Shown here: piece after piece, positions 26,451 to 39,636 of the stretch
Layout of the letters: each line of letters begins with the position of its first letter
Position numbering within the stretch: the first letter of the stretch is position 1
Assembly (NCBI GenBank): GCA_014549065.1
Contig: JACDOX010000118.1
Coordinates: forward strand, 2,041,680-2,105,679
Direction of reading: 5' to 3'
Length of the DNA: 64,000 bases
Source: Cardinalis cardinalis
Lineage: Eukaryota > Chordata > Aves > Passeriformes > Cardinalidae
Made by a program: the position numbers and the translations under genes
The notes under the pieces: model-generated
The model's database searches: none
What the model was told of the DNA's origin: nothing
What the model saw: only the letters and a program-made list of their open reading frames with translations

Positions 26451-26760
26451 AATTAAAGGTGGCTTGTGTTATAAAATATTAAATAGTGATTTAATCAGCA
26501 GTGAGATATGTAAGTGAGCTTAATTAGAAATACATATTATTCTTTGACTTTAAAGCACAAAATGAAAAATTAAAGCAATCTTAGAGGATATGTAATCAGC
26601 GAGGAATAATATGTTGGAAAATGAGCCTGATGTTGTAATTGGTGTATGCAATTAAAATTAATTAATTTTAGTTAGCATACATGCATGCAAATATGAAATC
26701 AACGAATTTCAGATATTAAACTCATAATTATAGTGATACTATTGCCAGAGCTAGTGACAG
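26451..26760. promoter_or_regulatory. Candidate conserved non-coding element (homeodomain/POU-rich)
   Basis: This AT-rich, non-repetitive block contains TAATTA at 26521-26526, a perfect 18-bp palindrome TAAAATTAATTAATTTTA at 26653-26670 (two overlapping homeodomain-type TAATTA cores), and the POU octamer ATGCAAAT at 26685-26692. Such clusters are typical of vertebrate developmental enhancers. The enhancer role is inference: AT-rich sequence produces TAATTA by chance fairly often, and I cannot test conservation here. Confidence 0.35.
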
Positions 26761-29700
26761 AGGAATTGACTTTTCAATGGTAAATACTTGCTCTTCACAT
26801 TTTCTCTTTGCTATCATGTCAGGCTGAAACATAATGATTAAAGCTATTTGATCAGGCATGATTTAAAAAAAAAATGTTTAGATTCTCCCTCATTTTAACT
26901 TGTGCTTCCTAGCTTCTCAGCTGTATCAGTTATACTCACCTCTGGGGTAACTGCAAGACATTTTTTGATCAAGTGCAATTTGAGTTTAAGAAGTTCCCAC
27001 CCACTCACTCACTGGTTGATAGACTTCCCCCCCCGGGCCCCTGCCAGATTGCTCTCCCTGTCTCTTTGCTCATATAGTTAATATAGTCTTGAGGAGATGT
27101 GCTGTAAGCCAACTCATGGAATGATCTGGCTTTGTGAAAAAAAATCTTCTCTCTGCTTTCTCTGCAGATTCTCTAATAACTGTTCACCAAACAAAGTGAT
27201 TATCTTCATTTCACCTACGAATAAAACCCTCAATGCTTGCAACAAAATTATTCCAATGCATTAAATTCCAGTGTAAATTCCAATTGTAAGAGTAGCAGCC
27301 CTCTCAGCTCTGGTCAAAATTTGCTTTAAGTCTTTCCAGTTCCTCACTTTGGAGACTGACAATATATTGTTACAAAAGCTCCTGCTTTTCCAAAAGTCAT
27401 CTAAGGTAACGTAGGAGCAATTGTAACACTGAATGATTATATTGCTACCAAAATGAATAAAGAGTCTAAAATGACAGGAGTACCAACAACTACGGCTATT
27501 ATTAAACATTAGAGAGGGTACATTATGCTTTAACATTTTTTGATCCAGTTTAGCCTAGTAATCAGCACCACATTAATCCCCTTCAGATTATGCATGCAAC
27601 CAAAACAGAAAGCAGACCCCTGTTGCCTCAAAGTGTCATTAAAATAAAAGCTTTTAAAACAGCTTTAAAGTAAACTTCCTTGTTCTCCCATGGTACAAAC
27701 GTACCTGTAAGAAGAATTCAAGGACATTCNCTAAGAGAGATGGAAAGGAAAGATGTGCTGATGAGTGAAAAGGAGGGCAGAGCTCCCCTGCTTCAGTCTC
27801 TGCATACCTGCATAACCAGCACGCTGTATTCCACCACACCTTTGTTCATCACTTACTCCAATATTCTTTCCTATTCTGGCAGTGGTCTTTTCACTGAAAA
27901 TATGTTTCCTTACTAAAGCCTCCAGGTATTTAAAAGCAGCCATTTCTCATATGGGGTATCTTGCTCAGGTTACAGGAGCAAGGTGCATGGAGAGGATGCA
28001 GTAATCCCTGAGGGGCAATTAGGCAGGTACTGCTGCCGGTACACCTTTGTGCTCAGCCTGTCAGTTTGGTGAGGAGAGATGAAGCTGCATTTACTCTGGC
28101 TTCCTCTGCCTATTTCAGGTACCTGTAGGTTTTTCTTTTGACATCCCTTCCCTCTCATTTGCACTGTAGTCTGTTAGTGTGCACACTGTATGCTAAATGC
28201 AAATTAATGTATTGACGGAATGATAATTAGGTGAGGGTAGGTTGTCTGCACAGAAAGATCATGTTTGTGTAAAAATGGAACCTGAGCCGAGTTATACAAT
28301 CACCAGGAAAATGCCTGATTTGTCTAAGCATTGCCACTTTTATCCGCTGCATGCAATAGCAACAGGAATCAAAGCAGCTAACTTTCCATCGTCTCAGGAC
28401 AAAGGTGCCTGTTTGATTCAGCTTCAAGGGCTGCATGCACAATCAGACCCCTGGAGATACTGAAAGGCAGGAACCAGGGAGATGCTTCAACAAAGTTCAT
28501 AGGGAAGAAGNTGCCTGCATGGAAAGAAAAAGATTGAGAAAGGAAATAAAAAATGGAATGGGACATGAATACACTCTGAGGTCACAGAAAGGTCTAAAAG
28601 GGGAAGAAGATATTCAGAAAGACACTTAGAATGGAAATATAGTTGCTGTTAAAACCAAAAAGAGACATTACTTAGGTTTAATGAAGCTGAATTTAATCAA
28701 GAAGGAATTGAACAAACTGTTTGATGGTTGCACATTGTAATGTAACAACACGGTGTGACAGCTTTGCAAAATGGTGCAAATGCTGTCCCTGCCCCCACAG
28801 GGATGGAGGTGGAGCAGGCAGCCTGCACAGTGGCCCAGCTCCTTTCCCTGTGANGAGGGGTCAAGTCTCTAGGGCCCCTTTCCCTGGCAAGTGTGGATCT
28901 CAGGTGCTGGAACAGCAGGGGAGAGGACTGCCTTGGGGCGCTGTGGAGCAGCCAGCTAAAAGTGAGAAGAGTCAAACTGGNAGCAGCTGCATGATTAAAT
29001 CTCCTTTATTCACTGGGCCACTGCTTTCTCAAAGGACCTTCTGCATATTTTCTCCAAGATGTATGCCTCAGCCTGCCAGACACACGGCGAATGTCAAGCA
29101 TGGTCGGCCCAAATTCTGTGTAGAGAACTGTGCCTCTGTGCCGGTGCTTGCACTGCACAGTCCCTGCTTCCNGAGGTTTGGAGGAGCAGACATCCAGCAG
29201 GCTGTGTGACACCCTGGCCACCCTGCTGTCACCTCTCCCACCAGAGAGTTGCTCTGAGCAAGTGCTCAAAAAGGAGGGTAATGCAAAAGTAAATCCACAG
29301 CTGCAGTTTTCTGGGGTCAAACCTCTGACTTTAGGGACTGCGTTGTTTCCCACTGGAGATTNCATACCTTACTTTATTTATACTTGCTTTAGCTGCTCCA
29401 CTTCTAACAGTGTGGCTCCTGGCATGCTGATATAAGGTGCTGAACAAAATGTGTGCTTCTATGGGTTCCACACATCCTACTTCTGCAAGGCTGCAGTGCA
29501 AAGAGAGCCATTTAAGGGCAGGGACAGCCATTCGATCATGCTGACCCTGTGGATCTGCTGCTCTGCTCTCTGAAGCTGGCTATCTGTCCAGTGCTCCATG
29601 CCAGCTGTGCTCAGGGCTGGCTGGCACGACACCATTGTTTGCATTTGCTTTTTGGCAGATTAGTGTGTCTCAGAGAAAAACAAGAGCGTCTGAGGAGGTG

Positions 29701-32700
29701 TGGGCTTGCAGCGTATTTCTGTGGCAGTAGCTTTTGCTGATGCAAGCGCAAGGAGAGACTGGTGAGACTCCACGGTGTGTGGCCACATAGTGGCCAAGAA
29801 ATTTGAATGAAAGGAAGAAGAGATAAAAGTTTAATTTACTCTCTTGCTATTTGGGCAACAGATATGAAGAAGTTAGTGATTTTGCTGTCCATGTGGCTAT
29901 ACAGTTGTCCTGATCTAATGAAATTTCACTTTCACATGGCAGAAGGTACCAGCACAGCTAAGATACAGGTTTTATTTTCTTTTTTTCTGAGTGAGTGAAA
30001 ACAAAGGGACTGAACTCTGCTGCTTTGGAATGCAGATGTATTACTCTCATCAAATTTTACTATCAAATTTGAAGGTAGAGTTTATGGCAGGCCATTATTT
30101 CAGTTTTATGCCCTGAGAACTTTTGAATGGTTCTTTAGAAAGGAATGCTTTTAAAGTCACCTTATTTTGCCCCCTTTTCCTTCAACAACTGTTGTTGGTA
30201 GTTGCAGTAAAAACAAATTCTGATGTGTGAAAAGAACATGCTCTGTTTGCTTTTCAACATGGAGAGATTAAAGGAAATAGTGTGATAATTATTAATTTTG
30301 CTCTTTTAAGTGAATCTACACATTTTTCATCTGTTCCCACTCATTTTCCTGAAAAAGACGTTTTTCTTTTTATCCGATTTTTGTCTGATAGCTATATCTT
30401 GAGGTTGGAAATCCCTGTCCTGTTCCTCCAACCAAAGCATAANATAAATGCAAGCAACATAATCTTGATTTCATATGAATACCTGAGGAAGGAAGAGATA
30501 GGTCACTCTAACATGAAAGTCTTTTATGAGAGCAGTACTATAATTTGATCAAAAGGACTAAGCTTTGCTTAAAATTTTTTGACTCACTGAATTTTTTTGT
30601 TGGGTACTGAAATTAAAGCTATGAACAGAAACTACTTTATTGCTTGCATTAAATTGTGTTGTGACCAGTCATCAGGGAATTTATTCATCACCTTCTAATT
30701 TTAGGAAAAAAGAATATTTAAAGGCAGAGTATGGTGACATCAGTTCAGTGGTATTTTAGGAACCTAGTTGCTCTGCCTGCTGCAGAAATTTTGTGTAACA
30801 ACTTTGTGCTTAGACCCTCTTGCCGTAAATGGGAATGACACTTTGGAATAATAGAAGATTGCTCTTGGACCAAATGTATGTGGCATGAAATAGTGAGGCA
30901 TTGACAAAACAACAGGAAGGAAACTTATATGGCTGATTGTACACTTAGTCTTTGGTTAAGTGAGGAAGTCATATGAAATATGTAAGTAGAATATGGATTT
31001 TGTGTTGGTCAGGGATTGAAATGGGCCGGTATTCAATCACACTGTATTGTTGCTTCTCACAACTTGAAACAGATGTAATGACACTATTAAAACGTATAGG
31101 CTGCAGGAAAAATAAGTTTCATTATGTATTTTAAATTTTCATTTTGACCCCAGGTAATAGTGTAGAACAGTGGTGATCATGGATGTTGAAAAGTCAGGCT
31201 CCTGCCACTCATAAGATTTTCAAAAATTNATTAGGTTAATGTGTTTAAATTCAAACTGAATGGATCATTTAATTTGATGCCTCCAGGAACAGAAAGAAAA
31301 TGCCACATCTGGTGTGACAAAATCTTTTGTTCTTAGAGTCTCCATCCTGCATATGCTTAAATTCCAGGTGCTGAATTGCCTTTTGGAGTTTGAACATTCC
31401 GAAAGTGATGAGAAGTACAAAGGTGGTTGAAGGTACAGTGGCGAAAAGTATATTGTAAAAGGAAACTGAGGATTAGCAGGAAATTGCACTCTTAGTACTG
31501 GCTGGCTTTTAAGTGATTTGTGGGCAGATTAAATAGTCTTGTGTCATATCCTGTGCCAGGATCCTATATATTTGTTAGCAGTTATTCTGCTAATGCTACT
31601 ATTGAGGAAAGGATGCATGGTTTGCATGCCGAACTTGGAATACTTTATGGTCCATGCTACTGGAAAATATTCAGCTTCCCCAGGGCTGGATCAATATGAG
31701 CAGAGGACTATTGGAGTTTGAGGGGGTATTCCTCCAGCTAAGGGTTTCCAGAGAACAAGGGCCTCTTCTCTGGGGTGCCCCTTTTCACCAGATGGGCTTT
31801 GGGTCTGAGATAATGCTGACGCCATACCTAGGCCAGCAGCTCAGTATGCTCCTGAGTGTCTTAGCAGGCAGATAACAGGAGAGACTCAAAGAGCACCTGG
31901 AATCTTTTCATCTGGCACAGTACATCTTAAATCAAAGCTGTAGATGTGGAGGGCATTTTCAACTGGCTAAAACAGTTGTAGACACCAGATCCTCAGCTGG
32001 GCATCTACAGGCTGACCTGTCTGACTTAANTTCACTGCAATTCTTCAGGTTGAAACTTCAAACTGACCATCTCAAATCTCATTTAAGAGTCTTAGAAGCC
32101 TTGGGTTGACTTAACATGCACAAAACAGTAGCAATAAATTCCTGGAGAACCAATCAAAGTGTACAAAGAGCTTCTACACCTGACAAGGTTTATTTTATAT
32201 CTATCATTATCAAATGCAAAGGTGGCAACTCATCCCTTTTTTTCAGTTTCTTGTAGTTTGCTTGTAATTTTACCAAGCTTCAGAAAGTTGGGCAAACATT
32301 TTTTGTGCTTGGTGTCTGCCTTAGACTGATGATTTGGTGGTATTGCTGGTACTTTATTTTCTGCCTTATAATATTTAAAGGAGCTTTATATACCTTTTTT
32401 TATTCTTGGGTTTTACACTTAAGGTTCTGCTTAAATCTCAGAATTTCTGGACTGTTACTATTTTGAGCTGAAAGAATCAAGGGAAGCCTTTCATTGTCAT
32501 TTGAAGGTTAATTGGTGTGCTCTTCATTCATCTTGGGACAGCAATACCCAGATGACAAAAAGAAAATGTGTTTCATCCAAGGTGCTGACCTGGCAAAACA
32601 ATGGCTTTTGATTGGACTGAGACTTCAGTGTGATTTTTCTGCTTTCTTGAAACAAAGGGAGAAGGCTCCAACTGCAATGCAGATTCCTTCTCCTGTGTTA

Positions 32701-35253
32701 GACCCACCTCAAAGATCACATGCAACTTTGCTCATACCCTTGTGCCCGTTTATCACCGTGGATCTGATCACTGCCAGCAGTTGGGGTCTTTAATCTGATA
32801 AATCTGACAGGAGATGCTTATGCATACCATTAGGAAGGCAATATTCCACATGCTCTCTAATTGGTTTGAATTTATCCTATTATTTCAGCATTTAAATGTT
32901 GCTGAACGTAATTTAGATGTGTCAGGCTCATAAAGTGTAGGCTCTGGTGGGAGTTCATTATTGAAAAAAGATACATCTAGCAAGGCTTTCTCTGGCTCCA
33001 GGCCCAAGCCCTCAGCATTTTGCTTACCTCACGTGTAGCTTTTGTGTGCTAGCTATACTCCTACAACCATGCTGAAGTAATCTCTGACATACTCTTTTTA
33101 TTGCTTCCCCTCCAGTATTTCTTTTTTTCCATTTCTCAGGGTGTGTATATAATTTGTTGATTTAAGAGAGCGATAGCTCATTCAGAATGTGTGGTTGGCA
33201 AAACCAGGGTAAACAAAACACGCTTTTGTGAGGATGCTGGAAGATGTGAACATCATCCTCCATAATTAGTGACTGCCTGGCTAATGCAATGAAACCTGAC
33301 AGCCAGTATCTTCTAATCTGGGTGTTGTGGCCAGTGCTACTATCCACTTATTGAAACTGATGAAAGATGAACTTGTTCTTCTTCATATGGGAGAGCTCAG
33401 CCAGTGGACAAGGCAAATACTGAGAGCTTTTCCTATTTTTTTAATCTCTATTGGGGAAATTTGGAAGGCAGTATGAAAGTTTGGGGCTGTACAGCTTTTT
33501 GACATATTTCTTTAACTGTAAAAGCCTCTCTGAAGAACATATTGAGCTCCATGACAGAACAGGTGTGAAAGCATGCTAATACCTCCAACACGTGCACTTG
33601 CATGGCACAGTGGGTAATGAATGAGTCAGACTCCAAGGAATTTTGTTTTCGTCATTCATCTTGGTAAGAATAGTTTTTATATGGATGTCTTACATATATT
33701 AGTAAGCAGAATTCAATCCACTGCTGCACTTTAGGGAAAAAAAGTCTTTATACCCACCCCACTTTATATAGCCTTGTCCTTTTATAAGGTGCAGGCATTC
33801 TGTAATGGCTTATGCTCCTGCTTTAATGACAGCCTTAGTCTCGCAAAGAGGAATAATTTTCCCTCTAGGCAGATTCCCTCATTCCAACAGCTTTGTGCAG
33901 CTTCTTTACGACATCATCACAAAGCAGGAAGGCCAACAATGCCTTTTAACCACAAAGAAATAAGAAAAAGCTTACAGGTGAGGTATGACCTTATTATTAG
34001 ACCTGCACCAAAATAAAAAAAAAAATAGGCAAGCATGTGCCTGACAGCCTGCCTTGCTTGTGTTTACCATCTGATTATATGAGAAGATGCCAACAAGAGA
34101 TTTGTTGTAGACACCTACAAAACAGTGACCTCATAGGCACACATGAATTAGGACGACTAGAGCCTGCAAGCATGTTATGTGCCTCATGTCACACACACCT
34201 TTCTCACATTTTTCATTGAGTTAGGCTTGTGACGTGGGCAGGAAAGAACTCCCTCTGGATTTTGNGAGGCAGTGTCTAACATACTTTCTGCCTTAACACA
34301 TACTGTCTTGGTGTCACATTGGAAAGGCAAACCACCAACATTACACCCCTTTTAACTATTCCTGAACATGCACTTTGGAGACAACCCTGAATTTCTTTTC
34401 ATCACTCTTGGTGAAGCCCCTGGTTCAAGTACGCTGGGTTGGATCCTTGAGGGTGAGNCAGATGGTGGTGTTCTCCACTCTCTAATATGTCTGCCTGCAG
34501 CAGTTATAGACGCATATGGAGTCTAAAAATCCTTGTTCTCTGGGAAGAGTGGGGTTAGCAGTTAGAGAGACTAGGTACAAAACAGGCTTGTTAGAATTAA
34601 TATAGTGTGTTTTCATTTCTCTAGGGTTAGGAAGCATATATATTATGAAGTTACAATAATAAAATCATTTCTATGTATTTATTCTTATCCTGAAAGNTTT
34701 GGTGCAATATATAGCCTGCTGACCTCCATCCCTAGGATGAATTGAGCAGAATTTCTTGCTGAACGTTCTTTTTCTCTCTTTTTCTCTCTTCCAATCTCTT
34801 ACAGCATGACTCACTGTTGTCAATTGACATTCTTGTTGGTAACTTACTCTCTTCTCTGGCTTGAGGCTCTGTAACTGTTAAATAACTTCTCATACTGTGC
34901 TTAATAATACAAAACCATTTTCATATCTAGGTAGACAGATTTTTCCAAACTGGTGGCCCAGTCAAATCCTTTGAAGATAAATCTTTGAAGTTGTTCACCT
35001 AAGGTGTTTTATCCTTGCATTTTTATTCTAATTTATCTTTTTTTTTTTTCTTCTCCAGAGAATTTAACTACTCCTATACTTTAGTTTAAGTCTGTCCCAC
35101 CCAGAGGTGGGATAATACCACAAAGATAAACACATGANAAAATTTTCCACACATTACTGCACTACTTCCAGTGTGGGAAGATTTTCTATCAGTCTATGGT
35201 TTACTGGAGACTTTCTACCAGTCTCCAGGACAGACAAATGTCTTTTCTTTATA
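26761..35253. other. Unique non-coding sequence with element-like stretches
   Basis: No gene can be supported. The region is free of recognised repeats for more than 8 kb. Stretches around 27100-27540, 28170-28420, 32820-32950 and 33150-33340 look complex and non-repetitive in the way of conserved non-coding elements. A somewhat GC-richer block at 28780-29600 has several overlapping open frames up to 162 codons, but these overlap on both strands and show no domain. A perfect 8-bp-arm hairpin, CTGGAGAC...GTCTCCAG, lies at about 35204-35229 just before the CR1. Confidence 0.5.
28197..28208. promoter_or_regulatory. POU octamer fused to a TAAT homeodomain core
   Basis: The sequence ATGCAAATTAAT joins the octamer ATGCAAAT to a TAAT core, a composite that suits POU-domain factors, whose POU-specific and homeodomain halves contact ATGC and AAAT. 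The surrounding 28170-28420 stretch is non-repetitive. Binding and function are inference. Confidence 0.35.
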
Positions 35254-35806
35254 TAGAATCATGGAACCATTCATATTCAACTCTAAACTATATCCCCAAG
35301 TGCCACATTTACACATTTTTTTGACTACTTCCTCTGATGGTGATTTTACTGTTTTNCTAGGAAGCTTGCTCCAATGCTTAATAACCATTTAAATGAAGAC
35401 ATTTTTCCTAATATCTAATGTAAACCTCCTCTGTTGCAACTTGAAGCCATTTCCTCTTGTTTTGTTACTTGTTACCTGAGAGAAGAGACCAACACTTGCC
35501 TCTCTGCAACCCTTTTTTAGNATGTTGTACAGAGTGATAAGGTGCTCTCTGAGCCTCCTCCTCACCTCTCCTTATGTCACTCCTCCCAAGATTTGTGCTC
35601 CAGACCCTTAACCAGCTTTGTGGCCCTTCTCTGGACACGGTCCAGCACCTCAATGTCTTTCTTGTGAGGAGGGGCTCAAACTGAACATGGCACTNGAGGT
35701 GTGGCCTCAGCAGTGCTGAGTACAGCAGGATGATCCCTGCCCTAGCACTGCTGGCCACTATTTCTGATACCAGCCAGAATGCCACTGGACTTCTTGTCCA
35801 CCTGGG
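35254..35806 (-). mobile_element. CR1 LINE 3' fragment, minus strand
   Basis: On the plus strand it starts with TAGAATCATGGAACC, the complement of the CR1 terminal octamers. Phrases typical of reversed CR1 follow: TTTTTCCTAATATCTAATGT, GTGGCCCTTCTCTGGACACG and GGCCTCAGCAGTGCTGAGTA. It ends at CTTCTTGTCCACCTGGGG. This type (the 'TCCAGCACCTCAATGTC' class) differs from the other copies in the window. The overlapping 145-codon minus-strand open frame is CR1-derived and is not a host gene. Confidence 0.93.
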
Positions 35807-38519
35807 GAATGTAATCAAAAGCATAATCTGATCTNGATTTGGAAATAATTTTTGTTTCACATCTTTTATTCTTATGTAATCTTTTTGTCTTTGACTGATC
35901 AATTCAATCTGCCTTGTGAAAACTACTTTTTTTTCAATATATTAGAATGAAGTACATTACTTTTGAAATTCATATCACAGAACACCACCACCATCACCAT
36001 TTGAACACATTTATAAAAGCTTTTCTTTCTTGTAGTCCACTTGGACATATAATCAGGTGGGGTTTTTTATTATTTTTACTTCTAAGAGATACATGCATTG
36101 AACAATGTGCAGATGTCATCAACCTGGCAAATGGTGTCAGAAATCACAAGGAGATAGATGCTGGAACAACTCATGCTTTCTTCTCTCTGGATTTTTATTC
36201 ATCCTTCCAGTGGCCTCCCTATGTGAGTATATGCAAGTGGGACATACACCTGCATATAACTGGTTCTGATGCATGAGAAGTGAGCAGTAATAATGACTGA
36301 TTTTTAAATANTTATATATAGCAGAATTTGAAAACCTATTGACCTGTGGGATATGTTGACTGCTGAAGAATGANAGGAGTTTTTCCTTGGCCAAGGGGCA
36401 TGGTCTGTGCTGCAATCAGTGGGAGCTGAGTTTGACACAAGGAAATGGCTGGGAAAACAGACAGCTTCTCTCAATAGCAACAGGCTGATNATAATAGTCC
36501 AGGCTCAGTAAGGAATTCAAAAGTCACTAAGATAATTAATGGCTTTAAATGGGAGAAAGGAACATTTGGATTTACAAGGAACCACAATGTATTTTTCAGT
36601 TTAAATTAATCACTGCTATTGTTTAAATGTCTCAGGGACATTAGGGAAAAANGATGAACTTTGTTTTTGGAATTTTAATAGCAATTGCAAATCTCCATAA
36701 CAGCCATAAACAGAGTGCACTGTCTTGTCTATCAAACTGATAATGAGATCAGCAGAAGAGTAGATAGCTGGGGAACAATACCCACTTGACTGATAGGTGC
36801 CTACAAACTCTTTTGAGTATACAGGCCGGACAAGGATAAATTAAAATATTTTCTAATTCTTTAGGGCAAGGACAGTAGGAAATTTGGACGTTTTATTCGT
36901 AGTAGGATAATGTGAATGAAGCTTATCTCAAACTGTGAAAAGTGAGGGAGATTTTTTTTTCCCAAGCACCTCTAGGCAGTTTGACCTTTTACATATTCTG
37001 AGCATGTATTTGTGCACACTTAATCCAGATTCACCCATGGCAGAAGGGACAGCCTCCTAAAGAGCACTTTTGTTTCCTCATCAGCTTTTACTTGTGAGGT
37101 TCAATGGCAGTCAGGTTTGTGGAGCATGAGTAGAGACGTGAGATACAAAGGACCACCTAATCTTTTTGAGTGTACTGGCATTCCCAACACACTGCGTGTG
37201 TGGCAAAATGCTTTTTCTAAATGTCAAGAAATGGCTGTTGGAGTTCTGAGGTCCCATAAGTGGTTGCACAGCTCTCAGGCAATGCTGTCTATTGAGGTGC
37301 TTGTATCTCTTTTCAGCTATACTATTAAACACATTTAACTCTGNAATGCAGCACAGGAGAGAATTTAACCAAAATGGATATATTCAGGCAGCTTCATCTT
37401 TAAATAGTTTTAAATAAAAACTGAGGCTCTAAGTATTTTGATTTTTTTTGGTCCCAAAGCTAATAATTTGTATAATCACTAGTGTCACAAACTTTCCATA
37501 ACCAGCATAATTCAAATAGAAGCTGATTGAAGTTTTTCTCAATATTAGTCCCATTTTCTAAAAGCCAAAAGCTACAAAAGCTGGCAAATCTGGTATAACG
37601 TCTAGGCTTGTAACAGGCAGGTTCACAGTGTTTGAAGGATTTAGCTATATGACACACACATGAAAATCTAGAATACTTGAGTCATGTGGTTCCAATCAAA
37701 TACTGTGTTTTTAATGCAGCCAGCTGAAAGACCACAAAGTTAGGAACAAACACATGTACACCATATGTACTGAACCAAATTTGTGAAATGCATGCCTCTG
37801 ACTGTGAGCAAAGAGATGCACATGAAGCACAGTGCAANACCATATGCAGAAAGATTGGATTTAATAATGGTTTGGGTGGTCTGTGATAGTGCCTCTCATA
37901 ATGCGTGCATGCTAACAACACACCATTCTGCTCCAAATATTCAGTCTATGTATAAAACATGTGTGTAGTCCTTTATCTGCTGAGAAATGGAGTCATAAAC
38001 AGAACTATGGAGGTGATATTCCCTTTGTTATATAGCACCTGTGAAATTGTTCCTGTTGTTCAAAGACAGGTTAAAAAGTGCAACTCAAATTTCTGTCTAT
38101 TCCTATCTAAAAAAGGAGCACCAAAAATGCAGTTGCAAGTAAAGCAGGAAAAAAGACAAGACCAAAGGTGATTTTTCAGGGGTACAGATTACCAAGAAAT
38201 GCATACTTTAGAAAAAGTTTCATCCGAGTTACAGACCCTTATTATTTTTTGTGCTATAACCATGAAGCTTTGGGCTTGATTTCAAGAACTACAGGGTGAA
38301 AATCAATGTGATGCAGGAGGTCATACAAGTGGCTCTCCATAGTCCCATCTAGCCTTGAAACCTCAGAGCTCAAGGATTTTCCACAGCTGCAGTGTGTGCA
38401 AACAGATGTAATAATATTGATATTGCTTCCTGCATTCCTTTCTGCTGTCAGGAATAAACACCTCCCTCACTGAGGATTTCTCAATGCAATTGAATATGAG
38501 TTTATTTNGTGAATAACTT

Positions 38520-38900
38520 CAGATGTGACAGCTACTGTTTGGTTCCCTCTGGGAAGCTGCAGCTGCCCCCGTTCTGCCTGAACAGAGGGCAGAGGGTCCA
38601 GCCCAGGGGCTTGCAAGATATCAACCCGATGCATGACTAGATTTGTATTTTTGTGGGAGTAGAATATGGAGTTTCACATAGGGGGAGGAAAACTGTGTCT
38701 TGGAGAAGTTGTTTCGTAGCGTATCTTGGTCTCCTGGGAAGTGTGGGTTGGGAAGTGAGCACTGGTCCCGCGGCATATGAATTTATAGCCTGTCAAAGAT
38801 AAAAGAAAGATGCAATATATAACAGCCTTAAGCTCGCTAATTATACGTCAGCGTGATTACTGTACCTCTCTCTCTCTAAGCAGCCTTTGACACACTTGGG
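38520..38900. promoter_or_regulatory. Candidate conserved element retaining CpGs
   Basis: CpGs persist at 38570, 38627, 38715, 38720, 38769, 38771, 38835, 38846 and 38852, in a window that otherwise has few. The right half includes GCTAATTATACGTCAGCGTG, which joins a TAATTA homeodomain core to a TACGTCA cAMP-response-element-like site. An ACAGAGGGCAG core at about 38581 resembles part of a CTCF site. Together these suggest a regulatory element, but this rests on motif reading only. Confidence 0.3.
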
Positions 38901-39583
38901 TATGTGTGTCACCATGCAGGTGCTCAGTTTTGAACAAGCATTGCTGTGTGGCAGGCAAAACAGGGACATGTGTGTCTTCGGGTCACTTTTTTGCATTGTA
39001 CAATTTTCACCTGGGAACACTTAGGACGTAATGTGGCACCCAACTTTGGAACATAATCCTGTAAGAGCTGGGATGTAAAGCATACAGCCAAGTTAAGTGT
39101 GAAGTTAATTACCTTGCTGGGGCTTACACCAGACTTAATGCTGGCAAGCTAAACTAGGCCAAGGTGAGCTAGGGATGGGATCATGAAGGGATCACAACTG
39201 CTGTTTTACTCAGCAGTAGAACTAATAAGAGTCAAACCGCTGACACAACTGTCAGTATCCTATTTTCTGAACCACGCTGGAGGAGGAAGAAATTGAGAAT
39301 GAGATGGCTATAAATGGACTGATGAATTAAATATGGTCCTGGACTAAAATGCAGGTTTTCCTTTTCTGCAGGTGTAGTTCTTGTTAACAATTTGCTGCTT
39401 CAAAACTGTCAGAGTTTTGATGAAGGAGTGCATACATGTTAAGCAGATTTCCAGAGNGTGTTTACTTAGGAAAACTTACTGTTTTGCTGCCAGGCCTGAG
39501 GTCAATTGGAGAACTGTGAAGCAAAAAATTTTGGAGTACTGTTTTGAAGGATTCAGTTTCCTATCTTCTAGAATAATTATTAA

Positions 39584-39636
39584 ACACACGCACACACACA
39601 TATGTATATCTATGCATATATAAATGTGTGTGTGTG
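39584..39636. repeat. (CA)n and (TG)n facing each other across an AT-rich spacer
   Basis: A (CA)8-type tract with one G interruption at 39584-39600 is followed after about 24 AT-rich bases by a (TG)6 tract at 39625-39636. The two could pair as a hairpin. Confidence 0.85.

Noticed and set aside
28721..29209. 162-codon plus-strand open frame, the longest in the window
   Set aside because: It contains several Ns that hide codons, overlaps long frames on the other strand, and has no recognisable domain; its length follows from locally higher GC and the masked positions.
35465..35902. 145-codon minus-strand open frame as a gene
   Set aside because: It lies within the CR1 copy at 35254-35806 and is an element relic.
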